Below are positions 29,188 through 36,880 of a stretch of DNA of 46,522 nucleotides, one piece after another. The position numbers were made by a program, and so were the translations under genes. Origin of the DNA: DATKJS01 sp964551995 (GTDB taxonomy: Bacteria; Acidobacteriota; Aminicenantia; Aminicenantales; Saccharicenantaceae); contig CAZKFD010000024.1 of the NCBI GenBank assembly GCA_964551995.1, positions 1 to 46,522 of the forward strand, in the 5' to 3' direction. The first letter of the stretch is position 1. The number at the start of each line of letters is the position of its first letter. Below the pieces are notes generated by a model. It searched no databases and was not told the origin of the DNA. It saw nothing but the letters and a program-made list of their open reading frames with translations.

Positions 29188-30098
29188 CGAGCTTTTCCGT
29201 GATCGGGGCGGGCCGCGTCGGAACGTCCCTGGCGTTAGCCCTGACCGGAAAGGGATGGGTCCTGAAGGTCGTCGCCGACCGTGATCCGGCGGCGGCACGG
29301 GAGGCCCGAAAAGCGGTCGGCCGGGGCGTCGCTACGGCGGATATCCGCCGCGCGGCCCGCGGAGCGGATATCGTGTTCGTCTGCGTCCCGGACGACGCCG
29401 TGAAAGCCGTGGCCGGAAAGCTGGCCCGTGCGGACGCGAAATGGCCGGGCCGCGTCGTGTTCCATACGAGCGGCCTTCTTCCGGCCGCGGCCCTCGAGCC
29501 TCTGCGCCGGAAGGGCGCCGCGACGGCCTCCCTGCATCCCGTCCGGTCCTTTCCCGGGAAAAAGGACGGCGGACACCTCTTCCGGGGGATCTTTTGGGGG
29601 CTCGAAGGCGAAGGGAAGGCTGTCAGGACCGGCCGGGCGGTGGCCCGGCTCCTCGGCGGGCGGGCGATCGTGATCAAGGAAAAGGACAAACCCCTCTATC
29701 ACGCCGCCTGCAGCCTGGCGTCGAACGCGCTCGTGTCTCTCGAAAGCCTCGCCGCGGCCCTCCTCGAAAGCACGGGGATCGAGCGAAAAACAGCCGAGGC
29801 GGTCCTTGTCCCTCTCGTTCAAGGAACTTTACAGAACGTAAAAAAAATTGGCCTGGCCGGGGCCCTGACCGGCCCGGTTTCGCGGGGCGACGTGCGCACC
29901 GTCCGCGAACATCTTGCGGCCTTGGACCCATATCCCGCCCAGGAAAGAATCTATGTCGCCCTCGCGAAAGAGGCGATCCGGCTGATTCCGGGAAACAGGG
30001 TCCCGGCGGGCAGGATCAGAGCATTGAAGCGGTTGCTGGAAGGTAAACGACCTCCTCTTCCAGACGCACGCCGGACATCGCGAAGACGCGTTCTTTGA
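29184..30098 (+). CDS. Rossmann-like and DUF2520 domain protein
   Basis: The 304-residue protein begins with the dinucleotide-binding motif FSVIGAGRVGTSLALAL and IVFVCVPDDAV, then a C-terminal helical DUF2520 domain (YHAACSLASNALVSLES, VPLVQGTLQNV, ALTGPVSRGDVRTV). It resembles ketopantoate or pyrroline-5-carboxylate reductase-type oxidoreductases, but the substrate is unknown. The start ATG 29184 overlaps the NYN stop. Its last 83 bases overlap the 3' end of murB on the opposite strand; the final basic residues (ARRTSRRRVL) lie past the usual domain end, so the overlap may reflect a lost stop. Confidence 0.82.
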   Translation: MTSFSVIGAGRVGTSLALALTGKGWVLKVVADRDPAAAREARKAVGRGVATADIRRAARGADIVFVCVPDDAVKAVAGKLARADAKWPGRVVFHTSGLLPAAALEPLRRKGAATASLHPVRSFPGKKDGGHLFRGIFWGLEGEGKAVRTGRAVARLLGGRAIVIKEKDKPLYHAACSLASNALVSLESLAAALLESTGIERKTAEAVLVPLVQGTLQNVKKIGLAGALTGPVSRGDVRTVREHLAALDPYPAQERIYVALAKEAIRLIPGNRVPAGRIRALKRLLEGKRPPLPDARRTSRRRVL

Positions 30099-30954
30099 GC
30101 TTCCGGGCGAGGAGAAGGACGTCGCCCGAGCGGGCCCGGCCCGTGTTGATGATGAAATTACAGTGACCTTCATAGACGGCGGCGCCGCCGACGGTCATCC
30201 CCCGGGCGCCGGCCTGCTCGAGAAGCCTGCCGGCCGCCACTCTCTCTCCCCCGGGCGCACAGGGATTCTTGAAAAAGCTCCCGGCGCAGGCCGTCCCCCA
30301 GGGAGGGTGTTTGGCCCTCCGTTTCTCCAGGTAGTCCTTGACGGTGTTATCCGAGGCCTTCGGATCGCCGGGAGAGGCCCTCAGAACGGCCCTGAGGACG
30401 ACGGCACGGTCCCTCTGCAGGAAGGACCTCCGGTATCCGAAGCCGAGGTCCTCGCGGCCGAGCACTCTCTCGCCGCCGTTCGGGGCAAGAAGGACGGCTT
30501 CCTCGAGAAGCTCGCCGATGCTCTGGCCGAAGGCCCCGGCGTTTCCGCAGACGGCCCCCCCGACCGTTCCGGGGATCCCGGCCAGGAACTCGAGGCCGGC
30601 GAGGCCCCTGTCCAGTACGTCCTGGAGGAGAAGAAACAGGCTCGTGCCCGAAAGCGCGCTCAGCCGGCCTTCCCCGTATTGGATGCCCTCGGCCCTGTTC
30701 CTGATCATCAGGCCCCGGTATCCCTCATCGTCGAAAAGGATGTTGAAGCCGCCGCCGATAACGTAGAACGGGAATTTCTCCCGAGCGGCGACGGCGACGG
30801 CCCTCCTGAGATCCTCCTCCGCCCGGGCCTCGAAAAAGAAATCGGCCGGCCCGCCGATTCTGAAGTTCGAAAACTGCGCGAGGCCGACCCCTTCCCGCAA
30901 CGGCCCTCCCGCCGTCTCGAGAAACGTCGCCCGGAACTCCTCGCGCCTGTCCAT
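30016..30954 (-). CDS. murB: UDP-N-acetylenolpyruvoylglucosamine reductase (MurB)
   Basis: The 312-residue flavoenzyme reduces the enolpyruvate made by MurA to UDP-MurNAc. The FAD-binding YVIGGGFNILFDDEGYRG and LAGIPGTVGGAVCGNAGAFG, the proton-donor Ser in CAGSFFKNP, and a Glu in VRLEEEVVYL are present. Size and spacing fit the short (type II) MurB. murA lies 1.7 kb away on the other strand. A perfect TATAAT lies 8 bases before the ATG, so this gene is probably also leaderless. Confidence 0.95.
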   Translation of the reverse strand: MDRREEFRATFLETAGGPLREGVGLAQFSNFRIGGPADFFFEARAEEDLRRAVAVAAREKFPFYVIGGGFNILFDDEGYRGLMIRNRAEGIQYGEGRLSALSGTSLFLLLQDVLDRGLAGLEFLAGIPGTVGGAVCGNAGAFGQSIGELLEEAVLLAPNGGERVLGREDLGFGYRRSFLQRDRAVVLRAVLRASPGDPKASDNTVKDYLEKRRAKHPPWGTACAGSFFKNPCAPGGERVAAGRLLEQAGARGMTVGGAAVYEGHCNFIINTGRARSGDVLLLARKLKERVFAMSGVRLEEEVVYLPATASML

Positions 30955-30962
30955 CGGGCGAT

Positions 30963-30991
30963 ATTATAGTGCATCGCCGGCGGGGAAGTAA
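30963..30991 (-). promoter_or_regulatory. Promoter of murB, implying a leaderless mRNA
   Basis: On the minus strand TTACTT (30991-30986), 17 bases, perfect TATAAT (30968-30963). ATG 30954 starts 8 bases past the -10 box. Confidence 0.6.
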
Positions 30992-31089
30992 AACGGGCCG
31001 AATGTCCACTGGGGAGGACACCGGCGCTCCCCGGCATCCCTCCCGCCAGCGTCAAAAGGGGGCTCACTCGGGGGCCGGCCGGCCCGGTT

Positions 31090-31118
31090 TTGTTGATTGG
31101 CATAAGAATTGCTATAAT
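31090..31118 (+). promoter_or_regulatory. Upstream promoter (P1) of the TPR protein gene
   Basis: TTGTTG (31090-31095), 17 bases, perfect TATAAT (31113-31118). Confidence 0.5.
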
Positions 31119-31140
31119 AACGGCGGCGTCGGGATTGTTG

Positions 31141-31169
31141 TTGACAACGGCAGAGCGGCGGGCTATCAT
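31141..31169 (+). promoter_or_regulatory. Downstream promoter (P2) of the TPR protein gene
   Basis: Perfect TTGACA (31141-31146), 17 bases, TATCAT (31164-31169). With P1 it makes a tandem pair 51 bases apart, suggesting strong or two-condition expression. Confidence 0.6.
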
Positions 31170-31196
31170 TCTAAAAATTTCGTTGAGAGGTTCGGC

Positions 31197-32351
31197 ATGA
31201 GAAAGACGATCGGCATCACGGCGTCCCTGTTATTCCTGTCCGTGGCCGTTTTCCTCGCGGCCCAGACGCCGGACGAGGAATATCTGAAGGCCATGCAGAT
31301 CAAGGACCCGTGCCAGCAAGCCCAAGCGCTCGACGCCTACATCACGAATTTCGCCGACAAGGGCGGCCAGTACGACAACTATGCCTACGCCTATTATTGC
31401 CTGTGCGGGTGCGCGACAAAAAACGTTGAAAAGGCCGTCGCCTACGGCGAGAAGGCCCTCACCATGCCCGCCACGGACAACGACACCAAGCTCAAGATCT
31501 ATTTCACCATTCCCCAGCTCTACGCCGCCGCCGGCCAGATGGACAAGGCCAACGCCGCGGCCCAGAAGATCATCGACCTCGGAAAGGCCAGCAATGACGC
31601 GGCCACCAAGACCAGGCTCGAGGCCTCGGGCTATGTCCTTCTCGGCCAATTCGCGGAAAAGGCGGGCGACTACGGCGCCGCCGCCAACGCTTACATCACG
31701 GCCTACGGCGTCGTCAAAGACCCGGGCATTAAGAAGCTCTTCGACGGCCTCGCCAGCACCCTTTACAAGAACCAGAGATACGCCGACGCCGAGAAAGTCT
31801 TCCGGCAGTTCTACGCCGCCGACCAGGGCCCCGAAAGCGCCGCCCTCCTCGGCCAGACGCTCTACAAGGAGGGCAAGATCGATGAGGCCCTGGCCGTCTA
31901 CAAGAAAGCCTATGCCCGGAAGAGGACGGCCGCCCTCGCCCAGAACATCGCCATCATCCTCAACCAGCAGGTCAAGACCAACCCGGCTCTCAAGTCCGAG
32001 GCCATCAACGCCTTCATCCAGGCCGCGCTCCTCATCCCTTCCCAACAGAAGACGTACCTGGACGCAGCCAAGAGCCTCTACCTCAGCGACAGCCCCGACC
32101 TGGCCGCGATCAACGACAAGATCAAGGAGCACAACGTCGCCATCGAACAGCTGACCAACACGTACAACGACAAGTACGCCAGCAAGCCCGTGGACGAGCT
32201 CACGGCGAGCGACAAGGACACGATGCAGAAGCTCAAGGACGCCATCACCTCCGAGCAGGAGGCTATCACCCAGCTCCAGGGCCGGCTCAAGGACGTCCTT
32301 GACAAGTTCAACCAGCTCGTGGCCCAGGTCCGCACGAAGCTCGGCCGGTAA
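31197..32351 (+). CDS. Exported TPR-repeat protein
   Basis: The 384-residue protein starts at ATG 31197 with a signal peptide (MRKTIGITASLLFLSVAVFL then AAQ), so it is periplasmic or secreted. No lipobox Cys is visible. Repeats follow: KAVAYGEKALTM, LYAAAGQMDKANAAAQKIID, FAEKAGDYGAAANAYITAYG, KNQRYADAEKVFRQFYAA, YKEGKIDEALAVYKKAYA, all TPR-like helix pairs. The last 90 residues form a long helix with QEAITQLQGRLKDVLDKFNQ, probably a coiled coil. Function is unknown; such proteins often organise envelope complexes. The tandem promoters point to high expression. Confidence 0.82.
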   Translation: MRKTIGITASLLFLSVAVFLAAQTPDEEYLKAMQIKDPCQQAQALDAYITNFADKGGQYDNYAYAYYCLCGCATKNVEKAVAYGEKALTMPATDNDTKLKIYFTIPQLYAAAGQMDKANAAAQKIIDLGKASNDAATKTRLEASGYVLLGQFAEKAGDYGAAANAYITAYGVVKDPGIKKLFDGLASTLYKNQRYADAEKVFRQFYAADQGPESAALLGQTLYKEGKIDEALAVYKKAYARKRTAALAQNIAIILNQQVKTNPALKSEAINAFIQAALLIPSQQKTYLDAAKSLYLSDSPDLAAINDKIKEHNVAIEQLTNTYNDKYASKPVDELTASDKDTMQKLKDAITSEQEAITQLQGRLKDVLDKFNQLVAQVRTKLGR

Positions 32352-32353
32352 GG

Positions 32354-32389
32354 CCGTCGCGCCCTCCGGCGAGCGGGGGGCCGCGACGG
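32354..32389 (+). other. Hairpin between the TPR gene and ligA
   Basis: CCGTCGCG (32354-32361) and CGCGACGG (32382-32389) are perfect 8-bp arms around a 20-base loop. There is no T run, so it is not a classical terminator; it may partly attenuate read-through into ligA. Confidence 0.4.
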
Positions 32390-32415
32390 GAAGTTTCGGA
32401 TAAGGGAGGACCAGC

Positions 32416-34422
32416 GTGTCTTCCTCTCGCCCCCCGAAAGCGGCCAGGGATCGGGCGGACAAGCTCCGCCGCGAGATCCTCTACCACGAGAAGAAATACT
32501 ACGTCGACAACGATCCCCAGATCTCCGACGGCGAGTTCGACCGGCTCGTCCGGGCGCTCCGCGACCTCGAGGCCCGCTACCCGGAACTCGTGACGCCCGA
32601 ATCCCCCACGCAGCGGGTGGGAGAGAAGCCGGTCGAGGGGTTCCCGTCCGTCACCCACCGGACCCCGATGCTGAGCATCGACAACGTGTACGACGAAGAC
32701 GAATTCCGCGAATTCGACGACCGCGTCCGCCGTCTTCTTCCCGGGAAGGCCGTCGCCTATGTGGCCGAGCTCAAAATCGACGGAGTCAGTATCTCCATCA
32801 CCTATCGGGACGGCAAGTACGCCCGGGCGGTGACGCGCGGCGACGGCGTGCGGGGGGACGACGTCACGGCCAACGTCAAGACGCTCAAGGCCCTCCCCCT
32901 GGTCGTCGACGAGCGCCGCGAGGTCGAAGTCCGGGGGGAGGTCTACCTCCCTTTCGGATCGTTCCAGGCAATCAACCGCGAACGCGAGGACCAGGGCGAA
33001 AGCCTGTTCGCCAACCCCCGGAACGCGGCCGCGGGCTCGATCCGCCTTCTCGACCCCCGGCTCGTAGCGACGCGGAACCTGAGCGTGTTCCTGTACTATC
33101 TCTTTATCAACGGCCGGGAGGAGCCGACCCAATGGGCTGGCCTCCGCAAACTCGGCCGGCTCGGCTTCAGGATCAACCCGAACTCGCGCCTGTGCCCCAC
33201 GCTCGAGGACGTCCTCGCCTATTACCGGGAATGGAAGGACAAGCGGGACGGGCTCGATTACGACGCGGACGGAATCGTCGTCAAAGTCGATGGGGCCGCC
33301 GAGCGTCAGACGCTGGGCGCGACGGCCAAAGCTCCCCGCTGGGCGATCGCCTTCAAGTTCCCGGCCCGCCAGGCGACGACGCGCATCCGGGAAATCATCG
33401 TCCAGGTGGGCCGAACGGGCGCGCTGACCCCGGTGGCGGTCCTCGAGCCTGTGAAGCTCTCCGGCACGACCATCAGCCGCTCCACCCTGCACAATGAGGA
33501 CGAGATCCGCAGGAAGGATATCCGCGTCGGCGACACCGTCCTCATCGAGCGGAGCGGAGACGTCATCCCCAACGTCGTTTCGGTCATGAAGAAGCGCCGG
33601 ACGGGAAAGGAGCGGCCGTTCGCCTGGCCCGGGCGCTGCCCCGCCTGCGGCTCGTCCGTCTTCAAGCCGGAGGGCGAGGTGATCTCGCGCTGCGTCAATC
33701 CGTCCTGTCCGGCGAAGATCCGGGAGTCCATCCTCCATTTCGCCTCCCGGCGGGCCATGGACATCGACGGCCTGGGGGAGGCCCTCGTCGACCAGCTGCT
33801 CGGAGCCGGCCTCCTCCGGACAATCCCGGACCTGTATGCCCTCACCTACGACCGGCTCATCGGGCTGGAGAGGATGGGTCCCAAGAGCTCGGAGAACCTC
33901 CTCGAGGAGATCGGGAAATCCAAGCGGCGGAACCTCTCGAGGCTCGTGTTCGCCCTCGGCATCCGCCATGTGGGGGAGCGGCTGGCCCAGGTTCTCGCGG
34001 AGCGCTTCCGCAGCCTCGACGCCCTGGCCGCCGCCCGGGCCGTGGAGCTGACGGAGGTCGAAGACGTCGGGCCCAAGGTGGCCGAGAGCGTCCTCTTTTT
34101 CTTCGCCCAGCCGGAGAACGTCGAGCTCGTCCGCAGGCTCAAGGAGGCGGGGCTGAATATGAAGGCCGGGGCGGAAAAGGCGGCCGGACCAAAGCCCCTG
34201 GCCGGGCAGGTGTTCGTGATCACGGGCGGGCTCTCCGGATTCACGCGGGAGGAGGCCCGGAGTGCGCTCGAGGCGCTCGGGGGGCGGGTCACGTCCTCGG
34301 TGACGGGGAAAACGACCTGCCTGATTGCGGGCGAATCCCCCGGCTCGAAGCTCGACGCGGCCCGCGAGCTCGGCGTCAGGGTCGTCGGCGAAAAGGAATT
34401 CCTGAAGATGATCGGCAGGTAG
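32416..34422 (+). CDS. ligA: NAD-dependent DNA ligase LigA
   Basis: The 668-residue enzyme seals nicks during replication and repair using NAD. The adenylation domain begins with HEKKYYVDNDPQISDGEFD (NMN site) and carries the nucleophile Lys in AELKIDGVSIS. The OB fold follows, with GRTGALTPVAVLEPVKLSG. Four Cys in CPACGSSVFKP and CVNPSCPAKI form the zinc finger, a helix-hairpin-helix region follows (IDGLGEALVDQLL to VEDVGPKVAESV), and residues about 595-668 are the BRCT domain (FVITGGLSGFTREEARSALE). Start GTG 32416 follows GGGAGGA. Length is normal. Confidence 0.97.
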   Translation: MSSSRPPKAARDRADKLRREILYHEKKYYVDNDPQISDGEFDRLVRALRDLEARYPELVTPESPTQRVGEKPVEGFPSVTHRTPMLSIDNVYDEDEFREFDDRVRRLLPGKAVAYVAELKIDGVSISITYRDGKYARAVTRGDGVRGDDVTANVKTLKALPLVVDERREVEVRGEVYLPFGSFQAINREREDQGESLFANPRNAAAGSIRLLDPRLVATRNLSVFLYYLFINGREEPTQWAGLRKLGRLGFRINPNSRLCPTLEDVLAYYREWKDKRDGLDYDADGIVVKVDGAAERQTLGATAKAPRWAIAFKFPARQATTRIREIIVQVGRTGALTPVAVLEPVKLSGTTISRSTLHNEDEIRRKDIRVGDTVLIERSGDVIPNVVSVMKKRRTGKERPFAWPGRCPACGSSVFKPEGEVISRCVNPSCPAKIRESILHFASRRAMDIDGLGEALVDQLLGAGLLRTIPDLYALTYDRLIGLERMGPKSSENLLEEIGKSKRRNLSRLVFALGIRHVGERLAQVLAERFRSLDALAAARAVELTEVEDVGPKVAESVLFFFAQPENVELVRRLKEAGLNMKAGAEKAAGPKPLAGQVFVITGGLSGFTREEARSALEALGGRVTSSVTGKTTCLIAGESPGSKLDAARELGVRVVGEKEFLKMIGR

Positions 34423-34440
34423 CGGCCGCTACTTTTTTTT
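34419..34440 (+). terminator. Terminator-like palindrome containing both the ligA and dnaJ-like stop codons
   Basis: GTAGCGGCCGCTAC (34419-34432) is a perfect palindrome and is followed by eight T. The ligA TAG (34420-34422) and the opposite-strand TAG (34431-34429) are its two mirror halves. It could end ligA transcription; the T run also encodes the Lys tail of the opposing protein. Confidence 0.6.
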
Positions 34441-35868
34441 CTTGAAGAAGCTCTGAAAATCCAGGGAGAAGAGCCCCTTCTTCTTTTTCGTCCCCAGGCC
34501 CATATCCTCGAGCTCGCGGCGGGCCTGGGCGTGCTCGGGATCGGCCTCCAGGGCTTTTTCGAACTGCCGGGCGGCCTTCGTCTGCAGGCCCTCGTTCTTG
34601 TAGAGAAACCCGAGACCCATGTAGCCCTCGGGGTTCCACGGTTCGAGCCGGATCGCGGTCTGGAAATCCGACTCCGCCTTCCGGACGTAGCTCGCGATCT
34701 TCGATTCGACCATGGCCAGGAGAAGGAAATAATCCGCCTTATCCCTCCTCAGCCGGATGGCTTCCTCCAGGAAGACGACGGCCTCGTCGTACCGCTCCAT
34801 GCCGAAGAGCGTCTTCCCCTGGCGGAACTTGATGTCGGCCTTCTTGACCGAGTCCAGGGCCTCCTCCTGGCCCGCCGGCCCTCCGCTCGCGTCGTAAGCC
34901 GACCTCTTCTCCTTGTTGTTCAGGACCCGGTAGGCGTTGGTGATGGCGTCGAAGACCTCGTCGATCTGGTCTTTGAACTTCGCCGACTCGGCCCGGTCGA
35001 ACCGGTCGGGGTGGAACCGCCGCGCCATCGCGAAATAAGCCTTCTTGACATCATCGTCGGTCGCCGTCTTGGCGATCTGGAGGAGTTGATAATAATTCTT
35101 CTGGGCCATGGTCTCGCGAAAGGCGGTGACTTCGGCGATCGCGGTGGACACGCCTCCCGCGGCCTTCTTCTCCGTCCCCGCGGCCGCAGGCTCCCGGGCC
35201 TCTTCCTTCTTTTTCAGGTCGACGAGGTCCAGACAATAGAACAGATAGAGGCTTTTCCAGAAGAAGTCCGGCGGCGCGGTGATCGTCCGCAGCACCGCCT
35301 CCGTCGTGTCCGTCCCCGTCACCTTGTCCAGGATCTCCTTCTCCTCCACGGTCAGGAGATAGGCGAAGGATTTCCTCTTAAGGAACGGGATCTGGCCCGC
35401 GAGGAAGGATTTGAGCGCCGGGTCGGGCTGCATCCGGCGGATCCCGTACTCGATGATGAACGGGATGCTGATCTTGGATTCCTCGGCCTGCAACACGAAA
35501 TCCTCCCGCTCCTGGAAGACGATCTCCGCGTCAAAATAGGGGAAGATGTTGAGCGTGGTTTCGCGCATCTGGTAGGTCAGGGCATCCGAGAGGTCCTGCT
35601 CGGAGATGACCCCCCGGCTCTTCAGGACCTCCCCGATGTTCAGATTGGGCTCGACGAACTCGTCCATCGTGGCATGGGCGTCCTTCGAGATCCGCTCAAG
35701 TTTGTAAAGGACCTCACCGATCCGCTCCTCAGGAACGTTGGTTTTGACCTGGATGAGGGTCCCCTTCTGGAAGAAAAAATACTTCAGGATATCTTCCCGT
35801 TTGTAGATCAGGCGCCCGGATCTCTTGTTGAAATAAATATCCCTGAGGCTCAGCGCGATATGGTTCAT
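34429..35868 (-). CDS. DUF4388-like / J-domain / TPR protein
   Basis: The 479-residue cytosolic protein has three parts. Residues 1-120 (LRDIYFNKRSGRLIYKRED, FFFQKGTLIQVKTN, IGEVLKSRGVISEQDLSDAL) resemble the DUF4388/PATAN module found in bacterial signalling proteins. Residues about 260-330 are a J domain with NYYQLLQIAKTATDDDVKKA and RRFHPDRFD; the HPD triad that stimulates DnaK is intact. The C-terminus has TPR repeats (QGKTLFGMERYDEAVVFLEE, LGFLYKNEGLQTKAARQFEK) and ends in four Lys. No Cys-rich or substrate-binding DnaJ domain is present, so it is not DnaJ itself; recruitment of Hsp70 to a signalling or surface process is an inference. It is convergent with ligA with 6 bases between. Confidence 0.82.
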   Translation of the reverse strand: MNHIALSLRDIYFNKRSGRLIYKREDILKYFFFQKGTLIQVKTNVPEERIGEVLYKLERISKDAHATMDEFVEPNLNIGEVLKSRGVISEQDLSDALTYQMRETTLNIFPYFDAEIVFQEREDFVLQAEESKISIPFIIEYGIRRMQPDPALKSFLAGQIPFLKRKSFAYLLTVEEKEILDKVTGTDTTEAVLRTITAPPDFFWKSLYLFYCLDLVDLKKKEEAREPAAAGTEKKAAGGVSTAIAEVTAFRETMAQKNYYQLLQIAKTATDDDVKKAYFAMARRFHPDRFDRAESAKFKDQIDEVFDAITNAYRVLNNKEKRSAYDASGGPAGQEEALDSVKKADIKFRQGKTLFGMERYDEAVVFLEEAIRLRRDKADYFLLLAMVESKIASYVRKAESDFQTAIRLEPWNPEGYMGLGFLYKNEGLQTKAARQFEKALEADPEHAQARRELEDMGLGTKKKKGLFSLDFQSFFKKKK

Positions 35869-35897
35869 CTCGGCGAAAACACTCCCTAGATAAGATG

Positions 35898-35926
35898 ACT
35901 ATAACCAAAACGCGAAGATTTTTCAA
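35898..35926 (-). promoter_or_regulatory. Promoter of the DnaJ-domain protein gene
   Basis: On the minus strand TTGAAA (35926-35921), 17 bases, TATAGT (35903-35898), 29 bases before ATG 35868. Confidence 0.6.
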
Positions 35927-35988
35927 CGGCGATTCGCCGCCCGCCCCAGGCGCGCCGCGTCCCTCCCCAGCCAAACCCGGACGGCCGA

Positions 35989-36018
35989 TTGAAACGGGCC
36001 AGCGGTTTGTGATAGTTT
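35989..36018 (+). promoter_or_regulatory. Possible promoter of the NAD synthesis operon
   Basis: TTGAAA (35989-35994), 18 bases, TAGTTT (36013-36018). GTG 36026 is 8 bases past it, the same leaderless layout as murA and murB. Confidence 0.4.
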
Positions 36019-36025
36019 TTGGCCT

Positions 36026-36880
36026 GTGAAAATTGTCCTGGCTCAGATCGCGCCGCACCTCGGCGACGTCGAGCGCAACCTCCGGCTCCATCTCGACATC
36101 ATCGGCGAGGCCCGGCGCGAGAGGGCCGATCTCGTCGTTTTCCCGGAACTCAGCCTGACCGGCTACACCTTGAAGGACCTCACCGGGGACGTGGCCCTCG
36201 ACCCGGGGGCCGACACACAAATCAGGAAGCTCGCGGCCGCGGCGCGCGGGCTCTCCCTCGTCATCGGCTTCATCGAGGAAAGGCCGGAAGAAAAAGGCCT
36301 TTTTTACAACTCGGCCGCCTTCCTTTCCGCCGGCCGGGTCCTTCATATCCACCGCAAGGTCTACCTCCCGACGAACGGCATGTTCGAGGAGGCGAAATTC
36401 TTCGCCCCGGGCCGGGATTTCCGTGTCTTTCCCGCTCCGTTCGGGAGGGCGGGCCTCCTCATCTGCCGGGAATTCCTCCACGCCGGCGCCGCCTACGCCC
36501 TCTTCGCCGGTGGGGCCGATGTCGTCATCGTCATCTCCGCCGCTCCGGGGCGCGGAATCTCGGACGGGGAGGCCTTCGAATCGAGCCGCATGTGGGAGCT
36601 CATGGGGGAGGCCCTTTCGACGTTTTCCACGATGTTCGTGGTCTACGCCAACAGGGTGGGGATCGAGGACGGCGTCTCCTTCGCCGGCGGCTCCTTCATC
36701 TATGCCCCCGGCGGAAGACTGCTGGCGCGGGCGGCCGACCTCGATTCCGAGCTCCTCGTCTGCCGAATCGACCTCACGGCCGTCCGGGAGGCCCGGGCCA
36801 GGTGGCCTTTCAAGCGGGATGAGAAGCCCGACATCATCATCCGATCCCTAGAGAGGGTCGTCCGTGCCCCTGAAGATTAA
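36026..36880 (+). CDS. Nitrilase-superfamily amidase, probable glutaminase partner of NadE
   Basis: The 284-residue protein has the Glu-Lys-Cys triad of carbon-nitrogen hydrolases: VVFPELSLTGYTL, HRKVYLPTNGMFEEA and LLICREFLH. In glutamine-dependent NAD synthetases such a domain releases ammonia from glutamine and is usually fused to the synthetase. Here it is a separate gene overlapping nadE by 17 bases, strongly suggesting a two-subunit enzyme. GTG 36026 is used because no upstream start or ribosome site exists; translation may be leaderless. A stand-alone amidase remains possible. Confidence 0.82.
   Translation: MKIVLAQIAPHLGDVERNLRLHLDIIGEARRERADLVVFPELSLTGYTLKDLTGDVALDPGADTQIRKLAAAARGLSLVIGFIEERPEEKGLFYNSAAFLSAGRVLHIHRKVYLPTNGMFEEAKFFAPGRDFRVFPAPFGRAGLLICREFLHAGAAYALFAGGADVVIVISAAPGRGISDGEAFESSRMWELMGEALSTFSTMFVVYANRVGIEDGVSFAGGSFIYAPGGRLLARAADLDSELLVCRIDLTAVREARARWPFKRDEKPDIIIRSLERVVRAPED

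Noticed and set aside
32308..33969. 553-codon minus-strand open frame opposite ligA
   Set aside because: Antisense of the ligase, which is complete with all motifs; composition typical of a shadow frame.
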